A stretch of DNA of 64,000 nt from Aminobacter sp039907765 (lineage in GTDB: Bacteria > Pseudomonadota > Alphaproteobacteria > Rhizobiales > Rhizobiaceae): NCBI RefSeq assembly GCF_039907765.1, contig NZ_JARDJI010000007.1, forward strand, positions 142,408 through 206,407, written 5' to 3'. A model generated the notes under the pieces. That model did no database searches. It saw only the letters and a program-made list of their open reading frames with translations, and was not told where the DNA came from. Shown here one piece after another: positions 53,990 to 64,000 of the stretch. A program made the position numbers and the translations under genes. Each line of letters begins with the position of its first letter. Position 1 is the first letter of the stretch.

Positions 53990-54246
53990 GCTCAATACGG
54001 TTTTTCCGCGCTGCGAATCACTTTGTCGAGTTTGCCAGTTTTGCCGGTCCGGCAACAGTTCCGGTTCTGTTCGTGCACCGCGCCCGATATGCCGCATCGG
54101 GCACGTCGAGCGCAACGATTTGTAAACGCTATCCGAACTCGCCCCTGTGCGGCGATGATGGATGCAGCCTTATGCGGTTGCCCCAAGGGCAAAACGCTCG
54201 ATAACTGCTGCCCGAACAATCGGACAATCAGGAAAGCGGGGCCCCC

Positions 54247-55422
54247 GTGCTCGACTTCGGTTCCCTTTTGCTCGCGACGGCCCTGTCCGGCGCATGTCTG
54301 AGCGGAACGCTGCTTGCCATCTGGCTGACCGCGCGCCAGGCCCGTTTCGTCGTCACGATGGCGGCGGGGATACTACTTCTCGTCCTCCATGTCATCGCAT
54401 TTTGGCAATATGGCCGCAACGCCTCGCCATGGCTCGGTCAACTGACCTTGACGCTGCTGGTTGCGGGCTTCTTCGTCATCCTGTGCTCGACGGCGCAGTA
54501 TCTCGATCGTAGCTGGCACAGGGTGGCCGCGGCGCCCGTGCTGGCGGTGACCGTGCTGATCATGGCGGTGACGGCCGGAGGCTACGATGGGCTGGGCTTC
54601 GTGCTCGCCTATTCCACCGTCACGGCGCTGCTGGTGGTGATCGCTTCCATGTTCTGGGCGGCCGGCGAGTATGACCGGCGCATCCTGGCCGCGGTCACCT
54701 TGCTTTCGGGCAGTGCGGCAATCTCCTTTGCGCTCTGCGCCTTGGTTCTGGTGGCCAACGGGCAGTGGTCGCTGGGCACCGTTCCCAGGAATTGGGCCGA
54801 AGACTTGAACACCGCAGTCGTGGTCGCCTGCATGACCGCGCTTGGGGCGCTGACCATCTCGCTGCATCATCTCCGCACCCAGCGGCAATTGACGGCGCAG
54901 ACGTTGACCGATCCGCTGACCGGGCTGCTGAACCGCCGGGCGCTGACGATGTTCCATGGCAACACGCACTTCGGTTCCGGGATGGCACTCGCCATGTTCG
55001 ACCTCGATCATTTCAAGCGGACGAACGACCTGTTCGGTCACGCTGTCGGCGATACGGTCCTGCAGCGTTTCGCCGACGTGGTCAGGAAACACGCCCGGGA
55101 TGGCGTCGAGGGCTTTCGGTTGGGCGGCGAGGAGTTTGCCGTCGTCATGCCCGGCATTCCCCCGCTCAAGGCGCATGAGATCCTGCGCACGATCGGCGCT
55201 GCCTTTGGCGCGGAGATCGTGGTCACCAAGCTCGGGCCGCTGCGCAGCACGGTCAGCGTCGGCATCTGCTTCGGCGACGAGCATGCGACGACGCTCGAAC
55301 AGATGCTGATCGGCGCCGACGCGGCCCTTTATGCCGCCAAGCGGGCAGGGCGGAACCGGGTTGCCACCGCAGAGGCAGCGGGCGACGAGAGGGTCCGCGA
55401 ACCCGAATTGCTCTTCGCGTAG
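54247..55422 (+). CDS. Membrane-bound GGDEF diguanylate cyclase
   Basis: The 391-residue protein has six or so transmembrane helices in the first 205 residues and a C-terminal GGDEF domain: LTDPLTGLLNRRAL, MFDLDHFKRTNDLFGH and RLGGEEF with GGEEF at residues 293-297. It should make cyclic di-GMP from two GTP. The RxxD inhibitory site normally five residues before GGEEF reads DGVE, so product feedback by that site is absent. The start is GTG. The neighbouring parE is divergent. Confidence 0.9.
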   Translation: MLDFGSLLLATALSGACLSGTLLAIWLTARQARFVVTMAAGILLLVLHVIAFWQYGRNASPWLGQLTLTLLVAGFFVILCSTAQYLDRSWHRVAAAPVLAVTVLIMAVTAGGYDGLGFVLAYSTVTALLVVIASMFWAAGEYDRRILAAVTLLSGSAAISFALCALVLVANGQWSLGTVPRNWAEDLNTAVVVACMTALGALTISLHHLRTQRQLTAQTLTDPLTGLLNRRALTMFHGNTHFGSGMALAMFDLDHFKRTNDLFGHAVGDTVLQRFADVVRKHARDGVEGFRLGGEEFAVVMPGIPPLKAHEILRTIGAAFGAEIVVTKLGPLRSTVSVGICFGDEHATTLEQMLIGADAALYAAKRAGRNRVATAEAAGDERVREPELLFA

Positions 55423-55460
55423 ACCTTGGCGGCTCCCGCACGCTGCCGAGAAAATCAAAT

Positions 55461-55487
55461 CGGCGGCGCCCGTGAGGTGCGCCGCCG
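55461..55487 (-). terminator. Terminator of the gcv operon
   Basis: CGGCGGCGC (55461-55469) pairs with GCGCCGCCG (55479-55487). On the minus strand the stem is followed by ATTTGATTTTC. It lies 23 bases beyond the gcvP stop and between convergent genes. Confidence 0.8.
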
Positions 55488-55509
55488 ATGAAGTCATCTG
55501 CCCTCAGGC

Positions 55510-58320
<2,811 letters not shown>

Positions 58321-58333
58321 CTCAGTGGTCCTG

Positions 58334-58702
58334 TCAACCGATATGGGCCTTGTAGCCGGCCTCGTCCATGAGGCCATCGAGCTGGGAAGCGTTCGCCAGC
58401 TTCATCTTCCAGAGCCAGCCGTCGCCGGTGGCCGAGTTGTTGACCAGCGCCGGGTCGCTCGACAGCGCGCCGTTGGCCTCGGTGATGTCGCCGTCGACCG
58501 GAGCGTAGACGTCGGACGCGGCCTTGACGGATTCGACGACCACCGCGACGTCGCCCTTGGCGAGCTTGCGGCCGGCTTCCGGCAGTTCGACGAACACCAG
58601 GTCGCCGAGCTGTTCCTGGGCGTAATCGGTGATGCCGACGGTGGCGATGTCGCCTTCGACGCGGATCCACTCGTGGTCTTCGGTGAAATAGGTCTTGGTC
58701 AT
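58334..58702 (-). CDS. gcvH: Glycine cleavage system H protein
   Basis: The 122-residue lipoyl carrier shuttles intermediates between P, T and L proteins. The lipoylated lysine lies in VVESVKAASDVYAPVDG, and the start reads MTKTYFTEDHEWIRVEGD. It begins five bases after the gcvT stop. Confidence 0.98.
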   Translation of the reverse strand: MTKTYFTEDHEWIRVEGDIATVGITDYAQEQLGDLVFVELPEAGRKLAKGDVAVVVESVKAASDVYAPVDGDITEANGALSSDPALVNNSATGDGWLWKMKLANASQLDGLMDEAGYKAHIG

Positions 58703-58707
58703 GGAAA

Positions 58708-59808
58708 TCATCCTTTGCGGTAGCGATGCTGCGTGAAGGGAAGGGCGTGGACGTCGACGGGCACCTTGGTACCGCGCACGTCTGCGAAGAGGCGGGTGCC
58801 TGCCTTGGCCAGCGGGGCAGAGACGTAGCCCATGGCGACAGGGAAGCCGGCCGACGGGCCGAAGCCGCCGGACGTGACACGGCCGGCGGGCTTGCCGTCG
58901 GCGTCGAGGAGTTCGGCGCCGGAGCGCACCGGCTGGCGGCCTTCGGGCTTCAGGCCGACGCGCTTCTGCGCCGGGCCCCCGGCGAGGATCCTTGCCAGTG
59001 CAGCGCGGCCGATGAACTTGCCTTCCGCACGCAGATCCTTGGGGATCGCCCACATCAGGCCGGCGCTGGCCGGGTCGTTGTCGGGGGTGATGTCGTTGCC
59101 GTGCAGGCAGAGGCCGGCCTCGAGGCGCAGGCTGTCGCGCGCGGCGAGCCCGATCCACATGGCGCGTTCGTCGGCAAGCAGCTTGCCGACGAGATCGCGG
59201 GCATCGGCCTCCGGCAGGCCGATCTCGAAACCGTCCTCGCCGGTATAGCCCGAGCGGCTCATGAACCAGTTGGCGCGCGGCTCGAAGCCCTGCATGAAGA
59301 ACAGATCGTCGGTGGCGATGCCGGCCTTGGCCAGGACGGCAGCCGCTTCCGGCCCCTGGATCGCCAGGAACACGCGGTCGAGCGGCTCGATCTTTGCGTC
59401 GTAGTCCTCGGCCAGTGCCCGCAGATGCGCCTCGTCGGTCGCGGCGTTGCCGGCATTGGCCACCACCATGAAGCGCTCGTCGCCGAGCCGGGTGATGATC
59501 AGGTCGTCGATGATGCCGGCCATTCCGGTCAGGAAGAAGGTGTACTTCGACTGACGGAGCTCGAGCGCGCGGGCATCGAGCGGGCAGGCGCGATTGATAA
59601 GGTCCGCCGCGCCCGGTCCGGTGACCAGGAACAGCTTCATGTGGGAGATGTCGAACAGGCCGACATGCTCGCGGGTGTGAAGATGCTCCTTCATCACTCC
59701 GGCGGGATAGGTCAGCGGCATATGCCAGCCGGCAAACGCGCCGAAACGCGCTCCAGCTGCTGCATGCAGGTCTTCGAGTGGCAGATGAAGTGTCGTGTCG
59801 CCAGTCAT
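58708..59808 (-). CDS. gcvT: Glycine cleavage system T protein (aminomethyltransferase)
   Basis: The 366-residue enzyme moves the methylene group from aminomethyl-GcvH to tetrahydrofolate and releases ammonia. It has GLFDISHMKLFLVTGPGA, GMAGIIDDLIITRL, the FEIGLPEADARDL segment and a C-terminal beta domain. The leader carries CTGGAGGAG directly before the ATG. It heads the gcv operon, 48 bases downstream of the tandem glycine riboswitch, so expression should rise with glycine. Confidence 0.97.
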   Translation of the reverse strand: MTGDTTLHLPLEDLHAAAGARFGAFAGWHMPLTYPAGVMKEHLHTREHVGLFDISHMKLFLVTGPGAADLINRACPLDARALELRQSKYTFFLTGMAGIIDDLIITRLGDERFMVVANAGNAATDEAHLRALAEDYDAKIEPLDRVFLAIQGPEAAAVLAKAGIATDDLFFMQGFEPRANWFMSRSGYTGEDGFEIGLPEADARDLVGKLLADERAMWIGLAARDSLRLEAGLCLHGNDITPDNDPASAGLMWAIPKDLRAEGKFIGRAALARILAGGPAQKRVGLKPEGRQPVRSGAELLDADGKPAGRVTSGGFGPSAGFPVAMGYVSAPLAKAGTRLFADVRGTKVPVDVHALPFTQHRYRKG

Positions 59809-59856
59809 GGCTCCTCCAGAGTCGCACGTTACCAGCCGCTTGTGGCAGCCATTCCG

Positions 59857-60035
59857 TGCCCCTCTGTCTGAAGCCTGAGAGACTCGCGCCCCGGAACTCT
59901 GTCGGCAGCGCTTACACCTTCGGCGCGGGATCGAAGTCCCGACTTTCCAGAGTGTCCTTCCCGTTTACGGTTCTTTTGCCTGAGAGATTTCGGGCGATTT
60001 CCCCTTCGGCGTCAGCTTTCGCTGCTCTCTCCCGC
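59857..60035 (-). promoter_or_regulatory. Tandem glycine riboswitch upstream of gcvT
   Basis: Read on the minus strand, two glycine aptamers follow each other. The first, from 60035, has GCGGGAGAGAGC, GCCGAAGGGG and CTCTCAGGCAAAAGAACCG. The second, from about 59955, has ACTCTGGAAAG, GCCGAAGGTG and CTCTCAGGCTTCAGACAGAGGGG. The short linker and the repeated GCCGAAGG and CTCAGGC cores are diagnostic. Tandem versions in front of gcv genes normally switch expression on when glycine is abundant. Confidence 0.93.
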
Positions 60036-60173
60036 AAACAGGTGGAGCCCGCAAAGGCCCCAGACGAGTCGTCAATATCCCAACGACGACACTTTGTCAC
60101 CTGTCCGCGCAGTGCTTATTCACCTGACCGAACGGTGCATGGTCTACCCGTTCGGGTAGTCCATGCTGACGAA

Positions 60174-60965
60174 TCAGATGCCGCCATACCAGTCGTAGCC
60201 GCGATCCTCCCAGTAGCCGCCCTTGCCGAGGCCCATGGCGGCGAAGCTGTCGACCAGCTCGATGCCCTTGAGATATTTCGGCATCTTGTAGCCGAGCTGG
60301 CGCTCGACGCGGGCGCGGAGCGGGGCGCCGTTCTCGACTGGCAGCGGTTTGCCGTTGACCGCGTAGGCCAGGATCGTCTGCGGGTGGCGGGCGTCGATCA
60401 GGTCGATCGAGCCGTAATATTTGACCTCGCCGGAGAGGCTGTTCTCGATGGTGTCGAGGCAGTGGAACACGACATAGCGCGCGGTTGGCTTCACGACTGC
60501 CGCGTCGAGTACCAGCGCCAGCGGCACGCCGGTCCATTTGGCGATGCAGCTCCAGCCCTCGACGCAGTCGTGGCGGGTGATCTGGGTGCGCGCCGGCATG
60601 TTCATCAACTGTTGCCTGGTCAGCGACAGCGGCCTTTCGACCAGGCCCGTCACTTCCAGCCGCCAGTCGGCGAAGTCGTTGGCGAGCAGCGCCTTGTAGG
60701 TCTCGTCGTCGGGCGCGGTGACGCCGTTTGGGCGCTGCGGCTGTCGGATGTCGGCCTCGGAATACTCCTGGGCCAGGCTGTCGCGGCCCGCGAGCAGCCG
60801 TTGCGCGCGGTAGGTGAGGTCGTTGGTGCCTTCGAGGAAGTTGCGGACGCCATTGTCGCGATCCTGGAGGAAGTCGAAGGCGTCGCAGCCGGAGAGGGCA
60901 AGACCGGACAGGCCGAGCGAGGCGGCGGTCAGGAAGCGTCGGCGGGCGAGCTGGAACTTCGGCAT
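60174..60965 (-). CDS. YedY/sulfite oxidase-family molybdoenzyme with Tat signal
   Basis: The 263-residue protein has a twin-arginine signal (ARRRFLTAASLGLSGLALSGC) that also ends in a lipobox-like LSGC with Cys27. The catalytic domain has TRHDCVEGWSCIAKWTG, in which Cys134 is the expected molybdenum ligand, and GKPLPVENGAPLRARVERQLGYKMPKYLKGIEL. It resembles MsrP (YedY), the periplasmic methionine-sulfoxide reductase subunit, but its partner is not MsrQ (see the next gene), so the substrate is open. One base separates it from the cytochrome gene upstream. Confidence 0.88.
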   Translation of the reverse strand: MPKFQLARRRFLTAASLGLSGLALSGCDAFDFLQDRDNGVRNFLEGTNDLTYRAQRLLAGRDSLAQEYSEADIRQPQRPNGVTAPDDETYKALLANDFADWRLEVTGLVERPLSLTRQQLMNMPARTQITRHDCVEGWSCIAKWTGVPLALVLDAAVVKPTARYVVFHCLDTIENSLSGEVKYYGSIDLIDARHPQTILAYAVNGKPLPVENGAPLRARVERQLGYKMPKYLKGIELVDSFAAMGLGKGGYWEDRGYDWYGGI

Positions 60966-60966
60966 G

Positions 60967-61833
60967 TCAGGCGCTCCTGTCGGAGGCGTTTGCCTCGGGT
61001 TTCGGCGGGTCGGCGCGATACCAGCCGGTGACGATCGAACGCAGTTCGTTGATCGGTCCGGCGGCGAGGATCATCAGCATGTGGACGATGAAGAAGGCGA
61101 CCAGCAGCAGCATGGTGGCGAAGTGGATGGTGCGCGCCGTCTGCCGGCCGCCCAGCATGTCGGTCAGGAACGGCACAGCGGCGTTCATGCTCGGGGACAT
61201 GGCTAGCCCGGTGACGATCATCAGCGGCAGGAGAACGAACAGCACGCCCCCATAGGCGAGCTTCTGGAGCGTGTTGTAGTCGCGGCCGTGATGGAACTTC
61301 AGCCTTGCGTGATCGGCTATGTCGCGCGGCAGCCTCCTGAGATCGTCGGTCGTGGGGGCGAGGTCGCGGCGCAGGTGGCCGTTCCACAGGCTGGCGGCGA
61401 GCCAGGCGGCAAGCGTCGCGGTCAGCAGCCAGGCGAAGAAGAAGTGGACGACGCGGCCGGTGGCGAGATCCTGGCCCGACGGGATCGTGGCCCAGGACGG
61501 AAAGGCGCGGGCGCGCAGATTGTCCTCGGGCCCCGACAGCCCGAACACCCCCGTGGTGGTGAATCTCTGTCCGAATATCTCGGTGTAACCGATTGGTTTG
61601 GCTTGATAATAGTCGGAACCGATGGTCAAGACGCTATTGTCGAACTGGAAGCCCGATTGCTGGCCGATGTAGAGCGCCGGGTGGGCGTTGAAGATCTGCA
61701 GGCCGCTGAGCAGCAGGAAGAACAGGCTGAGGGCCCAGACCCAATGGGTGGCGCGCGTCCAACGCGTCTGGCGATAGACCAGCTCGCCGCGCGTAGAGGT
61801 CTCGCCGATTACGTCGTCTGCTTGCCCGTTCAT
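60967..61833 (-). CDS. Cytochrome b561-type (Ni/Fe-hydrogenase b subunit-like) membrane protein
   Basis: The 288-residue protein has about four transmembrane helices with candidate haem-ligand histidines: RWTRATHWVWALSLFFLLLSG, RVVHFFFAWLLTATL, a third helix near VLLPLMIVTGLAM, and ARTIHFATMLLLVAFFIVHMLMI. This is the pattern of the cytochrome b subunits serving Ni/Fe hydrogenases and formate dehydrogenases. Together with the adjacent YedY-like enzyme it probably forms a membrane electron-transfer unit between quinol and the periplasmic molybdoenzyme. Confidence 0.9.
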   Translation of the reverse strand: MNGQADDVIGETSTRGELVYRQTRWTRATHWVWALSLFFLLLSGLQIFNAHPALYIGQQSGFQFDNSVLTIGSDYYQAKPIGYTEIFGQRFTTTGVFGLSGPEDNLRARAFPSWATIPSGQDLATGRVVHFFFAWLLTATLAAWLAASLWNGHLRRDLAPTTDDLRRLPRDIADHARLKFHHGRDYNTLQKLAYGGVLFVLLPLMIVTGLAMSPSMNAAVPFLTDMLGGRQTARTIHFATMLLLVAFFIVHMLMILAAGPINELRSIVTGWYRADPPKPEANASDRSA

Positions 61834-61949
61834 GCCACCGGCCTCTCATTGTCTCGCCGAAGGGGGGCGGCGTTGCGATGATGCTGGCCAAGCTACGGGC
61901 GGTGGTCGCCGGAGGTTTCGAGGCTGCGATGAAATGGGCGTGAAGCCGC

Positions 61950-62606
61950 TCAGTTGGCGAGCGACACCACGAGATTGACGGCAGCCGCGACGATGATGGT
62001 GTTGAAGAAGAACGACACGATGGAATGGACCAGGACCGCCCGGCGCATCGGCGTCGAAGTGACGTTGGTGTCGGCCGTCTGGGCGGTCATGCCGATGACC
62101 ACGGAGAAGTAGAGAAAGTCCCAGCCGCAGGGCCGGCCCGTTTCGGGAAAGATCAATCCGCCCAAAGGCTTATGGCCGGGAGCGGAATCCGTTTCACCGC
62201 TGCCGTCCCCTTTCCAGAAAAGATTGGCATAGTGCAGCGCCGTCATGGCGTGGAGGGTGAACCAGCCCAGCGGCAGCGACAGCAGCGAGAAGGCCAGCGG
62301 GATCGCGCCCGCGGCCTCGCGGCCGTTGATCAGCATGAAAAGCGAGCCGACCGCGGCGCCGATGATGGCGACGGTGACCAGGAAGATGATTGCGACGGGC
62401 TCGTCGGTCTCCTGGGCGCGCCGGCTGAGATAGTCGGCGCTCAACGCCGGCATCTCGCGCAGCACCAAGGCGACATAGACGATGAAGAAGGCATTCGCGC
62501 CGATGGCGAAGGCCAGCGGCTGATCGAGCGCCCATGCGACCGCAAGTGCCGCCAGGCCGATCGCGGCGCTGACCTTGAAGACGAAATGGCGCCCGAACGG
62601 CTTCAT
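61950..62606 (-). CDS. DUF1345 membrane protein
   Basis: The 218-residue protein has five or six transmembrane helices and the DUF1345 signatures TLHAMTALHYANLFW, GWDFLYFSVVIGMTAQTADTNV and SIVSFFFNTIIVAAAVN. The family is of unknown function. Its ATG overlaps the stop of the DUF188 gene (ATGA), indicating coupling. Confidence 0.92.
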   Translation of the reverse strand: MKPFGRHFVFKVSAAIGLAALAVAWALDQPLAFAIGANAFFIVYVALVLREMPALSADYLSRRAQETDEPVAIIFLVTVAIIGAAVGSLFMLINGREAAGAIPLAFSLLSLPLGWFTLHAMTALHYANLFWKGDGSGETDSAPGHKPLGGLIFPETGRPCGWDFLYFSVVIGMTAQTADTNVTSTPMRRAVLVHSIVSFFFNTIIVAAAVNLVVSLAN

Positions 62607-63076
62607 CCGCCCTGTGCCCCGCGGATCGCGCGCCGCGCCGTCTGGTCGAGCGCGCCGAGGAAGCGCGAGCGGTCCTGCGGCGTGAAGCCGGCATTGTAGC
62701 CCTTGCTCTCGCCGGTTTCGCGCAGGTGCTGCTTGAGGTCGCGCATCGCCACCGCCATGCCGATGGTCTCCGGCGTGAACGGTCTGCCGGTCGGGCCCAG
62801 CACATGGGCGCCGAGGGCGACGGTGCGTGCGGCGAGCGGGATGTCGGCCGTGACGACGATGTCGTTGGCCCTGGCGTTTTCGACGATCCAGTCGTCGGCG
62901 GCATCGGCTCCCTTGGACACCACGACGTTACGGATCATCGGATCGCGCGATGGCCTCAGACCGCCGTTGGAAACGAAGGTGACGACAAGGTCCAGCCGTT
63001 CGCCGACCTTCACCACCTCGTCCTTCACGGGGCAGGCGTCGGCGTCGACGTAGATGATGGGCTTGTTGTCGGTCAT
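62603..63076 (-). CDS. YaiI/YqxD family (DUF188) protein
   Basis: The 157-residue protein starts MTDNKPIIYVDADACPVKDEVVKVGERL and has PMIRNVVVSKGADAADDWIVENARANDIVVTADIPLAARTVALGA. These conserved acidic residues give a PIN-like nuclease fold, though the activity of the family is unproven. A GTG at 63085 is an alternative start. It is coupled to the DUF1345 gene. Confidence 0.92.
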   Translation of the reverse strand: MTDNKPIIYVDADACPVKDEVVKVGERLDLVVTFVSNGGLRPSRDPMIRNVVVSKGADAADDWIVENARANDIVVTADIPLAARTVALGAHVLGPTGRPFTPETIGMAVAMRDLKQHLRETGESKGYNAGFTPQDRSRFLGALDQTARRAIRGAQGG

Positions 63077-63141
63077 TTCAGGCACGGTTCCGGGAAAAGG
63101 CGTCTTTGGTTATGGTCGGGCGCGTCGAATGGAGGCCGACC

Positions 63142-63436
63142 ATGGCACATCTGATCAATCGCGAACAATGGGCCGAAAAGCCCGATTCCTGGCATGGGGA
63201 ATTCCAGGCGGCGCCTACGGGGCTGACGTCTCTGTCGTGTTCTTCATCACAGACAGGGTCGGCGGCGGCCCGAAGCTGCATACCCATCCGTATCCGGAGA
63301 TCTTCATCGTCCGCGTCGGGCGGGCCTTGTTCACAGTGGACGATGTGACGATCGAAGCGGAGGCAGGGCAGATACTGGTGGCGAAACGACGGATTTGCAC
63401 GTGGCCGGAGCCTTCGACACGACCTGGCTGGAATGA
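63142..63436 (+). pseudogene. Cupin-domain protein, broken by two lesions
   Basis: From ATG 63142 (GGAGG six bases upstream) the frame reads MAHLINREQWAEKPDSWHGEF. Near 63207 the coding sense jumps to another frame (GGAYGADVSVVFFITDRVGGGPKLHTHPYPEIF), which holds the cupin metal motif HTHPYPE and continues to AGQILV near 63380. The natural C-terminus (TTDLHVAGAFDTTWLE) is in the third frame and stops at 63434-63436. One missing base at the CAGGCGGC stretch explains the first break. A loss of roughly 30 bases, not a multiple of three, fits the second, since the usual PxGxxHxF segment is missing. The first could be a sequencing error; the second looks real. Confidence 0.78.
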
Positions 63437-63448
63437 GCCGCCTGTGCG

Positions 63449-63922
63449 TCAGGCGATTGCGCTGGATGCGGGCCGCAGCATGTCGATGTGGGGGATGTCG
63501 TCCTCCAGATATTCCTCCGACACCGTCGCGAAGCCGAAGGACGAATAGAACTTCTCGAGATGGCTCTGCGCCGACAAAGCTATCGGGTGGCCGGGATAGA
63601 GCCGCTCGCAGATAGCGATGGATTCTGCCATCACCTTGTCGCCGAGCCGCTTGCCGCGATGGTCGGGCGAAACCACGACCCGGCCGATATAGGCCGGATC
63701 GTCGTTGCCCTCGGGGCCGATGATGCGCGTGCTTGCCAGCAGTTCATTGCCGGCAAGCAGCCTGAGGTGCATGGCCTCGGGATCCTTGCCGTCCATCTCG
63801 GGGAAGGCGCATTTCTGTTCGACGACAAAGACGTCGAGGCGCATCTTCAGCATCGCATAGAGGTCGCGCGGAGACAGGTCGTCCAGCCTCCTGACGTCGA
63901 CCTCGTATGCGACCCCGTTCAT
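63449..63922 (-). CDS. ElaA-like GNAT acetyltransferase
   Basis: The 157-residue protein has the ElaA-type N-terminus (LSPRDLYAMLKMRLDVFVVEQKCAFPEMDGKD) and the acetyl-CoA site IGRVVVSPDHRGKRLGDKVM, followed by HLEKFYSSFGF. The acceptor is unknown. Its ATG overlaps the stop of the upstream alcohol dehydrogenase gene (TGATG), suggesting co-translation with it. Confidence 0.9.
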   Translation of the reverse strand: MNGVAYEVDVRRLDDLSPRDLYAMLKMRLDVFVVEQKCAFPEMDGKDPEAMHLRLLAGNELLASTRIIGPEGNDDPAYIGRVVVSPDHRGKRLGDKVMAESIAICERLYPGHPIALSAQSHLEKFYSSFGFATVSEEYLEDDIPHIDMLRPASSAIA

Positions 63923-64000
63923 CAGTAGACCACGACGCTTCTGATGCTCTCGCCGGCATGCATGAGGTCGAAGCCCTTGTTGATGTCCTCGAGCTTGAGG
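63922..64000 (-). CDS. Class III alcohol dehydrogenase / S-(hydroxymethyl)glutathione dehydrogenase, C-terminal end only
   Basis: Only the last 25 codons are in the window: LKLEDINKGFDLMHAGESIR followed by SVVVY and TGA. This tail (DINKGFDLMHxGxSIRxVV) is characteristic of glutathione-dependent formaldehyde dehydrogenases. The gene runs out of the window and is translationally coupled to the GNAT gene. Confidence 0.8.
   Translation of the reverse strand, partial: LKLEDINKGFDLMHAGESIRSVVVY

Overview
The window is a gene-dense, GC-rich chromosomal segment of an alphaproteobacterium, most likely Hyphomicrobiales/Rhizobiales of a Mesorhizobium- or Phyllobacteriaceae-like lineage. The evidence is the fused secDF behind yajC, the split gcvT-gcvH-gcvP operon with a tandem glycine riboswitch, class I PHA synthase, two 46-residue DUF1127 proteins, DUF2336 and DUF1345 proteins, and dispersed rhizobial palindromic repeats. 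No phage, insertion sequence or CRISPR array is visible; most of it reads as core chromosome. The species cannot be named from the sequence alone.

Layout. 1-8.4 kb: an NlpD-like factor (5' end outside), a DUF815 ATPase, then yajC-secDF with homologues of two mitochondrial complex I assembly factors (NDUFAF3-like, NDUFAF6-like), a GNAT and trmFO. 8.4-10.1 kb: a periplasmic protein with a possible Cys/His/Asp triad, then an array of nine hairpins on the minus strand, all with a CTCCTCCC loop core, lying behind two DUF1127 genes and interspersed with two rhizobial repeats. 10.2-11.9 kb: DUF2157 and GDYXXLXY proteins. 11.9-20.9 kb: a catabolic cluster of RidA, a complete peptide-type ABC transporter, a creatininase-family amidohydrolase, an enolase-superfamily enzyme and an RpiR regulator with a palindromic operator candidate. 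21-26.5 kb: tRNA-Leu, trigger factor, RadC, methionine aminopeptidase, an SH3 protein, a PhnA-like protein and tRNA-Glu.

26.5-42.7 kb holds housekeeping metabolism: an M15-type peptidase-like lipoprotein, PhaC, an aminotransferase with homoserine dehydrogenase, class II FBPase, RecJ, a patatin-like protein, HisI, FolE, an IscU-like protein lacking one ligand Cys, a LysR regulator, YidD and ThrS. 42.8-48 kb holds a 1271-residue outer-membrane protein with stacked Ig-like domains and a C-terminal beta-barrel, plus a secreted beta-rich protein. 48-55.4 kb: nitroreductase, flavin reductase, a CitE-like lyase coupled to a MaoC hydratase, DUF2336, ParE and a GGDEF protein. 55.5-64 kb: the glycine cleavage operon with its riboswitch, a YedY-like molybdoenzyme with a cytochrome b partner, DUF1345 and DUF188 proteins, a broken cupin gene, a GNAT, and the end of a class III alcohol dehydrogenase gene.

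The strongest lead is the DUF1127 plus nine-hairpin anti-Shine-Dalgarno array at 9.06-10.07 kb. It matches the general design of the Rhodobacter CcaF1-CcsR locus and the alphaproteobacterial 'cuckoo' and alpha-r14 RNAs, but in an expanded three-by-three form with repeats inserted between modules. The second is the peptide-transporter/creatininase/enolase/RidA catabolic cluster, in which the enolase-superfamily member lacks one expected metal ligand.
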